A program made the translations under genes and the position numbers. Shown here in pieces: positions 23,456 to 36,061 of a stretch of DNA of 64,000 nt. The notes under the pieces were generated by a model. That model had not been told where the DNA came from. It worked only from the letters and a program-made list of their open reading frames with translations, and searched no databases. Origin of the DNA: Anniella stebbinsi (lineage: Eukaryota > Chordata > Lepidosauria > Squamata > Anniellidae); contig JARDYH010000005.1 of NCBI GenBank assembly GCA_029215795.1, forward strand, positions 16,090,001 to 16,154,000, read 5' to 3'. The stretch's first letter is position 1. Every line of letters begins with the position of its first letter.

Positions 23456-24168
23456 AGTTTCATAAATTGGGTTGCAACTTGATTTCCCTACTAGTTATGC
23501 TATTGTACTACAGGTCAATTGTGGGGATTTTTTAAAAAAGTACCCGCAGCACAGGGCTAGAGGATTTCAGCTAAGCTTACTTCCAGGTAAATGTGGCTAC
23601 CAATAACAAGTTTCATGACCCTGCTTAAAAATTTGCTTTCTTGATTTTTCCTGTTTGTTAGTTGGCTCTGAAACTGGAAATCCATGGTAAACTCTAGAAA
23701 AAGGCAGGGAATCCCCAATACATCATTCACCTCCTGCATGGACAACTCCTACTCTCTGTGGCTCAATCATGCATTTTCCTATGCACGCCTGCAAAGAGAT
23801 TGTACTGCTATTCAGTTCTTTCCTTCCTTAGCGGATGTTCTGTGGTAAAAAAAAAAAAAATGAAATAGTGGTGGGAAAATCTACAATGGTTACAACTAAA
23901 TCATGACAACATCTGGAACTACAAAACTGATGATTGCACATGAAAAGCCTCATCTGGAAGCACCCAAGGAAAGATGCACGGGATCAGGTTCTAAGAACTA
24001 TTCATACAGTTGCCCATGACAAGTTCTAATCATTTCTAAGTAAGTAGTTTGACAGAACCTCCATGCTGTAACAGGTAAACTCACTGTGCATTGGTAACAC
24101 TTTGTAAAGACATATATTGGGGGAAGCCTATTGACAGTTTACGTAGCATGGTGGCTAAGAGTCAGGAA

Positions 24169-24530
24169 GATCATCAGACGGGGAAATCACGTTTCCCTAC
24201 CATTGCTTTACCTCCTGCTTTTATCCCATGGTAGGGATGAGCAGCTTCCTCCTCCTTCACATGGGGAAGAAAGAGGAAGCAAGCAGTGACCGTGTGGCCC
24301 ATTCAGTGGCCGTTTTTATCACACAGCTTCTCCTGCACACAGCAGGAAATGATGGCAAGTACCGTTACAGCCAACAAAATCAGATTTTCCGGGTCTTCTT
24401 TTGTGAAGGAAAAAAGAGCAGAAGGAGTGGGAGATGTGCAGGAGGAATGCTGCGTTATCAAAATGTCCTGCGAAGGACCGTAAGTGGCCAGTCACGAGCG
24501 TGCCATAAAATGCTCGTCTGTTGAAGCTTC
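24169..24530. mobile_element. MITE 'gagcatcatcacacggg' family, copy J2
   Basis: Left end agatcatcagacggggaaa, right end tgctcgtctgttgaagc. Body: 'tttccctaccattgct', 'tcctgcacacagcagga', 'cagtcacgagcgtgcc'. The best guide to the complete element (about 360 bp). Confidence 0.65.
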
Positions 24531-24557
24531 ATGTATGACTAGCACTTTAAACACACT

Positions 24558-24689
24558 TAGGGTACAATTGTATGCATATTAGGAAAAATGTCCTACAATT
24601 TACCAACATGCTACAAACAGCTGGCTGGGGAATGATAGGAACCATAGGACTTCTCCCCCATCTAAACATACATAATATAGCACCCTTTA
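24558..24689. repeat. Small palindromic repeat, same family as 62381
   Basis: Left end tagggtacaattgtatgc, middle 'ctggctggggaatg', right end acatacataatatagcacc. Confidence 0.6.
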
Positions 24690-24937
24690 AGAGCTATATA
24701 AATACTAAGTATTAGTATGGAGCAGCAACGTGTTTAAGGAAAGCAAAGGGAAATACTGTGCCGTGCAGTAAATTACTGAGCTGCAAAAATCAATGCCACA
24801 TACCATTGTAATGGCCTCTGTTACTATTTCTCTAAAAAGCTGAAAATTAAATAAGCTGCTGTGAGAGCACAAAGGAGGCACAGCAAATGAAAACAGACTG
24901 AGATGTGACTGGATGAATACATGCAAGGTGGGTCCCT

Positions 24938-25165
24938 TAGGAACATAGTTAGCTTTATATCAGTGGTCAGACTATTTGTCCATCTCGCCCAGTATTATCT
25001 GCTCTGACTGGCAGCAGCTTCCTATGGTGTCAGTGGTCTTTACCACCTTATGCTACTTTGTCCTTTTAGCTGGCAATGCCAGGGATTGAACCTTTAAGAC
25101 AATATGGTCCACTACTTAGAATGTATGGTGTGTGTGATCTGTCATTGAGCTATGGCCGCTCCCCA
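24938..25165 (-). mobile_element. tRNA-derived SINE
   Basis: Starts 'taggaacatagttagc' and includes 'agggattgaaccttta' and 'gagctatggccgctcc'. It is diverged, with small insertions. Confidence 0.75.
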
Positions 25166-25210
25166 AACATATTAATGGTTTGGAGGAAAGGCTTTCCCAT
25201 GGGTAGGAAG

Positions 25211-26082
25211 TAGGGATGTGTATCGTATTGTTCCGATGTCCGATAACGATACGATAATGGCATTATCGGACATCCGATTAACGATAATGATACGATACAA
25301 ATCCCTCCGAAATTATCAGATCCGATAATTATCAGTCCGATAATTATCAGATTTTATCGGATTATCAGACCACCATTGAAATACTATAACTTTTCTATTT
25401 TTTAAGTTTGAGACTTGAAAGTGGCCCACAGTGCTTATGGGATATGCCTAAGTATTGTATTAAATTTCAGAACAATCCCTCCACCTCTGTATTTTATATG
25501 AATTTTTAAAAGATTGTGCAACTTTTGACAACTAAGTCTGTCTGACAGCTAAAGCCACATGCATTCAGAGCTGTCAAAAAGTTGCATGATATTTCAAAAG
25601 TTCATATAAAATACAGGGATGGAGGGATTGTTCTGAAATTTAATACACATACTTAGGCATATCCCATAAGCACTGTGGGCCACTTTCAAGTCTCAAACTT
25701 AAAAAATAAAAAAGTTATTTTAAAAAAGTATTAGACATATGCTTTCCTTCAAGAACTTAAATGGGTGTAACTTTTTTTATTTTAAAAAATAGAGACATGA
25801 AACTTTTTGGACTTTGCAGATGGGATGTTGCTAGTCCTGGCTCCCCAAGTTTCATGTCCCTATCTTTTAAAATAAAAAAGTTACATGTATTTATATTTAA
25901 CTTCTTCAAGGAAAGTGTATGACTAAAATGGTGTTATCCAATAATTATCGGATTCCCAATAATTATCGGATATCCGATCCAATTCGATACAAAAAACTCC
26001 GATATAATTGGATCCGATAATTTTTTATATCGGAATTTCTGATAACGATACGAAATGATATTTTCCGCCGTGCACATCCCTA
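25211..26082. mobile_element. hAT-like MITE, TAGGGnTGTGCA family, copy A3 (GATAA type)
   Basis: Starts tagggatgtgta and ends cgtgcacatccct a, with perfect 8-bp duplication gtaggaag (25203-25210 and 26083-26090). Its subterminal motif is CGATAA/TTATCG instead of GATCC. The core is AT-rich with a long inverted repeat, roughly 25385-25540 against 25565-25725 ('actttcaagtctcaaactt' arms). Confidence 0.9.
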
Positions 26083-26089
26083 GTAGGAA

Positions 26090-27105
26090 GTTTGAAAACC
26101 ACAGAGCTAGCTGGATCCCGCATGGTATCATAGGTCTTTCTCAACACCATACCCTTGTCATTTGGGCCTTTGATCCAACTCAAATCTGCTTGATATGGAA
26201 TTTTAGCAACCCTAGATAGCAGATAGATTTGAGTGGGATCTAAGGCCAAAATGACAAAGGAGACCCATGATCAAATCTCCGGATATCTTTTGCTTTGTTT
26301 TTTTAAAACAGAAAGCAGCTGTGGGGAAAGAGGAAACTGGATTGGCGCCATGACACCAGGGAAGTTTGGTTTAACCTCTCCTGCCATTTCCTTGATCAAA
26401 TTTGTCTCCCAAACCCACTCTTAATCTATTGGGAGGGGGGAAACACAGGTACTTGTATTGTGCCTGCCATTTCCCCCCTGAGGGGCTAATAGCAGTTGTA
26501 TGGGGAGTGCAATTTCAATCAGGTAATCAGCATGGGGAGGGGAGAAGGGTCAATACAACCTCCCTCCCCATGGCTGCTTTTGTGCTTTTAAAAAGGACAT
26601 TCGAAGGTCTAATCATAGATCTCCTGTTGTCATGTGCAGTTTGGCCCTGAAGTATGAAGAAGAGACAGGACCAGGATAAGAGCAGCCTGTGGGTCAGGAA
26701 TGAAAAACATTAAAAAAGCTGAGGAAGGAGGAGGAGGAGTTTTATCCACAGAGCTGTGGCTTTGGGAGCTGAGTAGGAAACACTGAACCGCAAGTGGCTC
26801 AGAAAGAATGCACCGTGGGTGGTCTCTGGTTGCTTGTGGGTTCCAGCCTTGACCTGCTCTGCCCCAAGCTGATCTGATCCCAGATCACCCCACCCCACAG
26901 AGTCAGGATCTGATCCTCGAGAACAGCATGTGCTGGGTACCAAAGGGAGTGAAGGGCAAAAGGAAATTGGGGTGGGGGAGGGGGAGGGGCAGAAGAAACA
27001 CCAGGCTACAAGACTACAGGGGTAAACCTGTGTTGGCTGACATCTGGACTGTCCCACTTCATACTGAAGATGGGGAACATAATAGAATTCTCCTCCGTTA
27101 AAAAA
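26090..27105. other. Intronic DNA, nothing recognised
   Basis: No repeat ends or coding frame identified; contains scattered G-rich runs near 26430, 26530 and 26970. Confidence 0.45.
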
Positions 27106-27109
27106 AGAA

Positions 27110-27148
<39 letters not shown>

Positions 27149-27161
27149 GAAGAAGAAGAAG
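27110..27161. repeat. (GAT)n then (AGA)n microsatellite
   Basis: About 11 GAT units, a short break, then AGA units. Confidence 0.97.
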
Positions 27162-27708
27162 AGAGAATGGTTGTAGCCTAGTCTTCTCTTCGGCATACAA
27201 GGGCTGTTGATGTTTCCATGTGCAAGAATTATACCTTATTTTACTTGTATGGAGGGACATTCAGTCATACAATTCCCCCCAAACCAATTTTCACCTGCAA
27301 TGGTATAGGCCAAAGGTATACCAGACCTGGGTGAGAATTTGCAGCGATGGGCTTAGGTGCCCAACCTGCCAGTCCCGCAGTGGGAGATATGTGTCAAGCA
27401 TGCAAAGCAGTCAATACTGACCACAGGAGAAGATATTGCCACAAGGCTGTTCAAACACTGCCCTGCCCCAAAGAAAGGCCAGTTCCAGGTGTGGAGTAGA
27501 CTCCTCAAATTCTCCTGGAGAAGAGGTGGGGGGGATATTATGGCAAAGGTTTTGAACCTCAGGCTTATGGGGCAAATGTGTCCCTCCAGGGTTGTCCAGA
27601 TGACCACACTCCTCTCTCCCGACCACTGGTCATTTGGTAGCTTCCTGCCTTTTGTGTAGTCCCCCCATCTTCTCAAAGGTTGAAATGCCTCTCCTAAGGC
27701 TTAGTTAC

Positions 27709-28191
27709 TAGGGCTGTGCACAGATCCGGATCCTGAATCTGGAGCAGATTGGGCTGATCTGGGCCTCCCAGATCCAGATCCGAACCAGATCGGATTGGGC
27801 CCGGATCAGGCCAGATTGGATCCGCAATCCAGATCCGATTTGGATCTAGTCACAGCACTCCCTCCCGCTCTCCCCCTCCCTCCCCCACTCTCCCTGCTTA
27901 CCTGCTGCCTCCTCCGTGTCATCCCCCGTCGTCCTCTCTCTTCGCTGCGCGCCTCTGCATTTTCTGCTTGCAGTGTGAGTGGGAAATGCGGTGGCACACA
28001 GCGAGAAGAAAGGACGACGGCAGGATGACGCGGAGGAGGCAGCAGGTAAGCAAGAAGTGTGAGGGGGAGGGGAGAGCGAGGAGAGCGGGAGGGAGTGCTG
28101 TGCACAGATTTGGATCCGAGTCAGATCGGGCCTGATCTGGACCTGACAAATCAGGATCCAGATCGGATCAGGGGGTCTGTGCACAGCCCTA
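27709..28191. mobile_element. hAT-like MITE, TAGGGnTGTGCA family, copy A4
   Basis: Starts tagggctgtgcacag and ends ctgtgcacagccct a. Perfect duplication ttagttac (27701-27708 and 28192-28199). GATCC-rich arms surround one hairpin flanked by cttacctgctgcctcctc and gaggaggcagcaggtaag. Confidence 0.9.
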
Positions 28192-28384
28192 TTAGTTACT
28201 GGCACTAAGAGCTTTAAGCCCTACCCCTTTTGCCTTTGGGCCCGCCCATCACTGGACTGCAATCCCAGAGAGTTTCTCCAAACCTGAATTGGTGCTTGGG
28301 CTGCAAGAGGCTTGATATCCCTGTTTTTATGATGACCTCTTTGGTTTCCCTGCTCTACTCTTCTGGCCACCCATCACATTGATT

Positions 28385-28450
28385 GATTTATTATATGCCA
28401 CCTTTATTTTCTGACAGAAATGCTCAAGGCAGCTAACAAAAGAAATATGC
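28385..28450 (-). mobile_element. LINE/SINE tail fragment
   Basis: 'ttattatatgccacctttatt', then 'gctcaaggcagctaac', the reverse complement of a common reptile LINE/SINE tail. Short. Confidence 0.4.
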
Positions 28451-28934
28451 AGTAGAAAACAGGCCCATGAAAGGGTCCCTTCCTTTTCGCTTTCCTCCTC
28501 TCCCCATCCGCACCCCCACCCCACTCCAACAAGGCTGGCTGACTTATACCTGGAGTCCAAAAGGACAGAGGGCAGGCCAACAGAAAGGGCCTCATTCTCT
28601 CTGCTAAGTGACATATAGCTCTAATCCGCCTCTCCTAATTATCTCAGGAACTTCCCTCTCACTCTTCCCATTCCACCAAGTCACCCCCTGCCGTACACAC
28701 ATACATGAGCTGGGAGCCAAAATCAAAATTAAACTGCAGATTGGAGTGTGCAGAGGCTTAGGCCCAATTCAGGCAGTGCCAATAGTTGGGCCTTCTCCCC
28801 ATGGCGTGATCCCACCGGTTATGCCCTGATAATGTTTTTACAATGATCCCTGGCCAGGCAGGGATCATGCTGCTACTGACCCGCAGGGAGGAGTGGGGCC
28901 AATGTAGAAAACGTCTCATCAGCCAAGCATTACC

Positions 28935-30210
28935 AGGGTGGTGAAGGATCCAGCCACAGGGAAGCAGAAATTATCTTCAAGCCTCTAGAAGAAAGTGGAG
29001 GTGCAAGACATGCAACAACCAGAGAGAGAAAACATTAATTTTTGGCGTATAGAGGCTTTTCAGCACTGGTGAAAGAAGCCCAGGTACTGTCCGTGCCCCA
29101 GGTAACGTGTGCCATTGGTTTGGCTCCACGGCACTTTCTGATTGCCAGCCAAGGCAGCAACAGCTCTGCTGAAAACCAAGCAGGAAAAGGAAGATAGCCA
29201 GCTAAGCCCGCCTCCACCAGATACGTGGGTCATGGGGCTCTAGCCAGAGCTCTCGCCTGCCAGATGTTCACAGCTGGGTGTTTGTCACTCTTGACTCATC
29301 TACACTACCTGCCAAAATCTGGATTTTCCATTCCCAGCAGTAAAAAGAGAGATTCCAGGGCAACCCCTGTGCCAATGATGTCAAACCTGAAAGCACCACC
29401 TACTGCCGCATGGTATCGAATCGCCTACCCCAGAGCCCAGGTGACCTCCTAGGTGACCTGTCCATGGTGCTGAACAAACTTACTGCACAGCCCGAGGGAA
29501 CAATTATTGTATCTGAAGCAGGTTGAAGGCTGACTCAAACCCCATAAGAAGTTGCTTTGTCCTCAGCGGCAGTGCTGTAGCTAGGGCTAGGACCTTGGGG
29601 TCAAAATCCAGGGCTCCAAATAACCAGTCTGTGTGCCAAGTCGTAGGGGCAGCAGCAAGCAGGCCTGGCATCAGCTCCTGGGATGGCAAAAGGATGCTGG
29701 GGCCCACTGGGACCAAGGCTGCTCATCATAGCATCCTTTCCTTCTTCTTAATATTTAAAATGTGTTCTAGTCAGTAGGAGGTTAGCTGGGCATATAAAGA
29801 GTAACAGATGCTTTTTTCAAATTATTTTTACTTTTAAACATTTCTATTGCAAAATGATGCTTATTCCTCAAGTAAATGGGCTTCACATCAGGATAAGCAG
29901 AAGGAAATGCTATTTTATTCCTGTAGTCATGATGGTGCTATGATTTAAGTGAGTTTAAAATGTAAAACTGCACATTCTCAAAGTATTTCTTTTAAATGCT
30001 TTTTTCCAGGGTTGGCAAACAGCTGGCTGTTTGTTTGTTTGTTTTATTCTAACATGTTAGGAATGTAGAAGCAGTTGCACAGCACAAAATGTGTGTGTGG
30101 GGGGGAGAAAAGTAAAGCCCCCATCATATTATTTATAAAATTAAAAAAAATGTAATAATTACATGCAATTCATCATGTAACTGAGTGTGATTTTATCCAT
30201 TCTGTTGAAT
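28935..30210. other. Intronic DNA, nothing recognised
   Basis: A (GTTT)n run at about 30030-30045 is the only simple repeat. No gene. Confidence 0.45.
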
Positions 30211-30214
30211 GTTA

Positions 30215-30345
30215 TAGGTCCTTTAATTGCTGCTTCTGCTGTTTTATTTCTGTAATGCTTTGTGCATTTATTGTTCTTATTATATGCTGCCCTGAGAGTT
30301 TTTACTCAAAATAAACAAATGAATGGTAATAATAGCAACAATAAT
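30215..30345 (+). mobile_element. LINE 3' tail fragment
   Basis: 'ttattatatgctgccctgagag' type sequence followed by 'aaataaacaaatgaatgg' and an A/T-rich tail. Resembles an old L2-like end. Confidence 0.45.
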
Positions 30346-31544
30346 AATAACTATGCGACAAATAATATTTATATCATTATGAATATCAATGTTGAGTTTC
30401 AGAAGCAAAACACATAATCCCCTATAAACATTTCAAGAGTGGGGAAGCCAATGGAGGGCAAGGAGAGAAAGAGACAAGTGTCACAAGGAACCATATGCTG
30501 AAGAGGCAAGCCACTGGAATATTTTAATTTTTGAAACTTGCCTTTTCAGCCATACAAGCAACTGCAGAGGAAAGCCCCTGCAACCTAACCTCAGTTTTGT
30601 ACACAGTTCTTCCCAGCCATGCAGGCATATTGATTCATGGAATTATAGTTACAGAAGGTGAATACCACAGTACAGTTTTAATCTGAAAGCCTCTCAAGTG
30701 TTCCCCCATGTGGTGTATCTAATAAGAAACTGCAGTGATAGCCCAGAACAAGTGAAGCAGGATAGTTTATGGCACTGGTCATAAACTGAATTGATATATG
30801 GCAATCTATGTATCTTTTTCCCAAGTATAATAGAGGTTGGGGGAGAATGGTCCCTTCAGGCAAACTAGCCAATGAATCCTTCCTGGACAGCTTTTCTGGT
30901 CTTTCATTCATCTCAATTGATACACCCATTGTATCAATCAGGGCCTCAATACGGATTATGGTTTCTATGTATGTTATAAAGAATTTTCCTGCAATTGGTG
31001 CTCTGTAACTGTTGCTTTAAGAGAATGGAACGCTTGCTGTGGATCCCCCTCTTCAACTCGTTTTTCAGACTCAAATCCTCCAGTTTCACTCACAGCATCT
31101 GTTGAAGTGGGTTGTAACCCATGGAAGCTCATGCTAATTTATTGAACTATCCAAACGATATTTGTGCTAAACTCTTGAATTCATCCATCCCACTAATTCT
31201 TTGGCCCTATGACCTCCACAGGGGCCACTCACAATGCAGTCCCAACTTCACCCATCTGGGATTTGGGTGCCATTCTAATTGCTCATGCCAGAAATGCATG
31301 GAAATGTAAGAGTGGAGAGCAAGACCACAGCCTTGTCCTTACATTATAGAGACTATTTCCAATGTAGTACTGGATGTTCAGGCTGTGTGTCACTCGCAGT
31401 CTCCCCCCCCCCCCACTCTTTGCTCTCATCCCTTGGTTGCATCACAAGCAGAGGACTGATCCATAGCTCACTGGTAAAATGAGTCCTTGGGAATAGGACT
31501 AAGGAAGACTCTTGTCCAAAACCATGGAGAGCGACCACCACTGT

Positions 31545-31679
31545 AAAACAACCTTCCCCAAACTGGTGCTCTCCAGGCATGTTGGGTGACAACTCCCTCC
31601 CCAACCAATGGCTATGCTGGCTGGGGATGCTGGGAGCTGTCCTCATCGTTCCCAGAGGGTCTCAGGTTGAGTAAGGCTG
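31545..31679. repeat. Foldback repeat, same family
   Basis: 'accttccccaaactggtgc', 'ctccaggcatgttggg', 'gggtctcaggttgagtaagg'. Confidence 0.75.
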
Positions 31680-31740
31680 GTGTAGACAATACTGAGCTAG
31701 ATGGACCAGTGGCTTGAGTCAGTATAAGGCAACTTCCTTC
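31680..31740 (+). mobile_element. tRNA-derived SINE, 3' fragment
   Basis: 'gtgtagacaatactgagc', 'tagatggaccagtggc', 'gtataaggcaacttcctt'. Only the tail of the family is present. It abuts a foldback element at 31549-31679. Confidence 0.7.
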
Positions 31741-32984
31741 AGTTCAGGTAAGATTACCTTGCTCAGAAACCGAACACCAGTTTGGGTGGACCTCCTAATA
31801 GTGGCATCAGCCACTGTGTCACCTTCACAGTCTTGCCATGCTGAGGGAAGTATTCAACTGTGTCATCACATTAGCACAAATGATGTTGCACTAGCGGAAA
31901 TTAGGTTTTGAACTATGCACAAGAGGAGAATCCAACTACAGTTACATTTGTGCGAGCACGGTTGCGCAAGTGGTTGTGCATTATGCTAGAGCAACTTGTT
32001 GGGCAAGCATACTGGGCAACTGCTTGCACTATGGAAAGGTTTGGCGCAGGTCCATTTGCGCTGGCGGAATGACGTCACTGGATACTGCCCTGAGACATAT
32101 CTAGCACGCAGGCAGGCCTTGCAGTTGCATTTGGCATGAAACCATCCTTCATTGTGTTTATGGTTTTCTTGTCAATCACCTCAAACATTCATTGAGTGGA
32201 GGGGCAATTCAGAAATATTTTAATCAACATAAAATAAATGTAGCCTCTCTGATGTGCCCTGACCACACATCCAGAGAAAACTGTGGTTGAAACTGCATGC
32301 TTAGGAGTATTAGCTGTCCCGGAATGAGGCCAAAGAACAGAACACAAGCAGCTGTGCGGATACTTGATTCCAGCCCTTCTTCTTGACCATGGCTTTGTAT
32401 ACAACGGATCAAAACAAACACAGATTTTTAAAAACATCCTCCCCTCCCCACAGCAAATAGTGCAGAAATTATGCAATGCAGTGTCTTATTTTTATGTTTC
32501 TTCCATTTTTCAAAAACTGTAGAAATTTTGGCAGAGATGGGGGGGGGAATGTAGGAGGGAGAGGCATGAAGAATGGGGAGAGGTGAGAGGTGGCCCACAG
32601 CCAGGAAAACAGTAACCATCATCAGCAAAGAACCAAGAAATTCTCCAGAAACTGAAGTCCCATCAAAAACCCTGCTCAATATAGATAGCTTCTGATATTT
32701 TACAGAGGTCCTCTGAAATCATTTTGGACTAAGATATTGTATACATGTATAGGAGTTTTATCCAATGTTAGTCCTACTTATGAGAAGACCCATGAAATGA
32801 ATGGAACTTAAGTTAGACTAATATTGGAGATTACCCATAGATGTCAAGCTTCTCTATACCAGTTATTCTGACTGCGTTGAATGGCAATCTTTTGAAAGTG
32901 AAACAGACATGTTTCCACAAATCAGCCACAGTAATTTCACGTGCTTAAGGACAGAACAATGGACTTAAAACATTAATTCCAATA

Positions 32985-33186
32985 ATAACAGTGTTGGATT
33001 GGGGAGACCCAGGTTCAAATCCCCATTTGTCCATTATGCTTATTGGTAACCTTGGGCCCAGTCACTATCTCTCTGCCTAGCCTGCCTCACAGGTTTGCTG
33101 TGAGGATAAAATGAGAGGGGATTAAGAACCATGTATACCACTTGGAAGGAAGGTGAGATACAAATGTAATAATAAATAAATAAATT
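32985..33186 (+). mobile_element. Sauria-SINE-like retroposon
   Basis: 'gagacccaggttcaaatc' (B box), 'aaccttgggcccagtcact', 'ctgtgaggataaaatgag', then 'gtgagatacaaatgtaataa' and an (AAAT)n tail. This layout is that of the tRNA-derived Sauria SINE with a Bov-B-like end. The head is 5' truncated. Confidence 0.8.
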
Positions 33187-33193
33187 CTGTTTT

Positions 33194-33715
33194 CAAAGAA
33201 CCCACATATAAGATCATAGGCCTGGGATGGACCCCCAGCTGTTCCCTGTGAGTCCGCATGATGCACAAGGAGTACTGGGGTCATGGGGGCAGGCACGGGA
33301 TTTTCCTGGTTCCCTGGAACCAGAAAAATCCTGAATTGTTCCGCGGTCCCAGGAAGTTCCAAGGACCGTGGAAGAATATGCCCACCCGCCCCGGTTCTGT
33401 CGTCCTTACTCACGAGTAAATGTTGCAGAACTGACGGCCACAGAGCTATCAGGAGAGAGGGGGCCATCACATTTGCCATCCCCAGGATGGCGGAGGGGGG
33501 GGGCACAATCGAACATGGTGTTTTTTTCCCCCAAATACTTACCATTGCGCTGGAGCACAGGAACGCTCTTCCGCTTTGGAAAAGAAATGGCAGGTGCAAT
33601 GTCCGACGACCCGGGATGTCGCACCCTGATGTGTATTGAACGGGACGAACCCGGAAGTACCTACTTCCTCGTTCACCCACTCCCGGCCCTCTGCACTCCT
33701 CTGATGTAGAAAGGG
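33194..33715. mobile_element. Hairpin-rich MITE, copy K2
   Basis: Shares the order of blocks with 38151-38678: 'cccccagctgttccctgtg', 'gggattttcctggttcc', 'cttactcacgagtaaatg', 'cccggaagtacctacttcc', end 'tgatgtagaaagggt'. A 213-codon minus-strand frame crosses it but has no protein-like features. Confidence 0.6.
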
Positions 33716-33720
33716 TCATA

Positions 33721-33862
33721 ATAATCATACTTACAGCAACCCTGTAAGGTAGGTCAGTATTACTATCTGCATATTATAGAAGGGGGAGATCTGCAAGACA
33801 GTGAACTTTCCCAAGTGAGTTCATAGCAGAGGAATAAATAGAACTGGGGATTTCCTAGTGCA
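33721..33862 (+). mobile_element. MIR-like (CORE-SINE) fragment
   Basis: 'caaccctgtaaggtaggtc', 'gtattactatctgcatatt', 'gaactttcccaagtgag', 'gaactggggatttcc': the order and wording of a MIR core and 3' part. Confidence 0.5.
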
Positions 33863-34509
33863 CAGCTTGGGCTTTTAGTCACCATATTGCACTAGTTCTC
33901 ACGAGAAGCCCTTCCAACCTCCGCCTCCCTTCCCACCCAACTTCTGGGGTCTCACTCAACACGTTTTCAATCTTTTGTCTGCAATAAAAGCAGTTAGAAA
34001 CTTGAGGGTTTTTTCTTTTAAAAAAATGAAAACAAACATTCTCAGGATGCTAAATTTGACATCAAATTCCTTTGAGGGCTCCCAGATTATTTATTTCCAT
34101 GAATCACTATGACGTTAGTGCTGAAGTCAAACAATATTTATTTTTTTCAGTTCTAACTTGTGCTGCATACAGCTCGATACATCTGAGTAACAACACCCCA
34201 CCATTTTCCCACCTTTCTCATTACGCACATCTTGGCTTTTTCAATCCAAGTGGGCAAACTGGGTGTGATCCTCACCATTTTTCCCCTTCTACAACAGATG
34301 CATTTATCATCCATATTCCTACAAGGAACAACAGTAGAGGGAAGAGAGCCCTCAGAACAGAAAGTACATTAAAAGAAGGAGAGGAGGAGGAAGAGGAGGA
34401 GAAGGAATACTAACTGCAACGCAGGTCTTGAGCAACCTTCATCAAGAAAAAGGATTTTTAAAATTAAAAAAAATCTCCCATCTTTAAGCTATTTCAAATA
34501 CTTTTGGTG

Positions 34510-34630
34510 AAATATGTCCTTTGCAGTTTTAACTATTTTATTGCTGTTTGATTTATATTTGTTGTCGACTGAGTTTTATTGTTTCAATATGTTGTAAACT
34601 GTCCTGGAGTCAATAATAAAAGGTGGCATC
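34510..34630 (+). mobile_element. LINE 3' tail fragment
   Basis: T-rich, ending 'gtaaactgtcctggagtc' then 'aataataaaagg'. It resembles L2-type tails. Old and diverged. Confidence 0.45.
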
Positions 34631-35640
34631 ATCACGATCCTTAAATAAAGAAATATATAGGCACAATAATAGCTCCCCTCCCAATGCTGCTAATTCATGT
34701 GGAATGTAAAATATCAAAACAGGGATTGTCTGTTTCCCCTGCCTGGAGATAGGGTTTGTAGGTAACTGGTACTCTGATTCAGAGGGATAATAACCCATGA
34801 ATTGCAAGATCTTGAAGCACCCCCAAGTCTTCCTTTATCATTCTCATAAAATTACTTCTATGGTGTATCAACAGCAAAATGCATGGGCAAAATCGAGCAA
34901 ATAATTGTTACAATGGCACCATCAGTTACCATTTTCTTTCAGAATTCCAACCAGTAGGCATTCAGGCAATCTGCATTGAATTCGCCTGTATAGGAAAAGA
35001 GAAGACTCTGAATGCACCATCCCACCCTCTTGGTGGGCCAGTGATCTCACCGTATTGCCAGATTAGCCCACCAAACAGATCATGGCATGTCAGCCTTGTG
35101 CTATTACACCAAAACAAACAAGAAAAGGGGTGTGAACACTAATTTAGATAGACATTGAACCATCTGTATAGAATAGAGGGAAAGATGCATGACAAAGATT
35201 CATCACCATAGCAAGGCAACAAATAGTGGAACGGCAGACTAACACCCCAAACAGAAATGCCTCATTAAAGAGGTTGTGTGGATTTTGAACTACTATTGAA
35301 GGTTAGGCACGATGACAACACTCTCTCCTCCCCAATGCCCCCCTCCCATGCTGATCCTGGTAGCTCACAGAATGGGGATCATTCACAAATGGTTATCTAA
35401 TATGTGGTCTGTAGGTGACTCCTGCACATCCTAGTCCTCGATGTAAAGCAGGAATAAACAGTGTGATGTCTATGGCTAGCAGTATAACCCCGGACACCTT
35501 TCCTGGTGCCTGCCAAGGTGTGTGGGTGTGGTGTGGGTGTGGGTGAAAGAGAGAGGGGGGTGAGCAAGTTCATATGGGTCATAATCCAGAGTCGGAAAGA
35601 GAAAGAAATGGGAAAGAGTGAGATGAAAAAGAGATTAGGG

Positions 35641-36061
35641 GTCAGGAAACAAAGCCCTATGAGGAGAGATTGAAAGAAGTAGGCATGCTTAGCCTGGAGA
35701 AGAGAAGATTGAGGGGAGACATGATGGCACTATTCAAATACTTGAAAGGTTGTCACACAGAGGAGGGCCAGGATCTCTTCGTGATCAACCCAGAATGCAG
35801 GACACGGAATAATGGGCTCAAGTTACAGGAAGCCAGATTCCGGCTGGACATCAGGAAAAACTTCCTGACTGTTAGAGCAATACAACAATGGAACCAATGA
35901 CCTAGGGAGGTGGTGGGCTCTCCCACATTAGAGGCATTCAAGAGGCAGCTGGACAACCATCTGTCAGGGATGCTTTTAGGTAGATTCCTGCATTGAGCAG
36001 GGGGTTGGACTCGATGGCCTTATAGGCCCCTTCCAACTCTACTATTCTATGATTCTATGAC
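35641..36061 (+). mobile_element. CR1 LINE 3' end
   Basis: Contains the decayed C-terminus of the CR1 reverse transcriptase ORF (ERLKEVGML, KRRLRGDMMALFKYLKG, RNNGLKLQEARFRLDIRKNF, REVVGSPTLEAFKRQLD). It ends with the diagnostic octamer repeat attctatgattctatga. A TGA interrupts the frame near 35899. CR1 is abundant in reptiles and birds. Truncated at the 5' end. Confidence 0.92.

Noticed and set aside
33087..33728. 213-codon open frame on the minus strand
   Set aside because: It spans a hairpin-rich MITE (33194-33715) and a SINE tail, has low-complexity Pro/Ser/Arg composition and no known domain. The related copy at 38151-38678 does not keep the frame.
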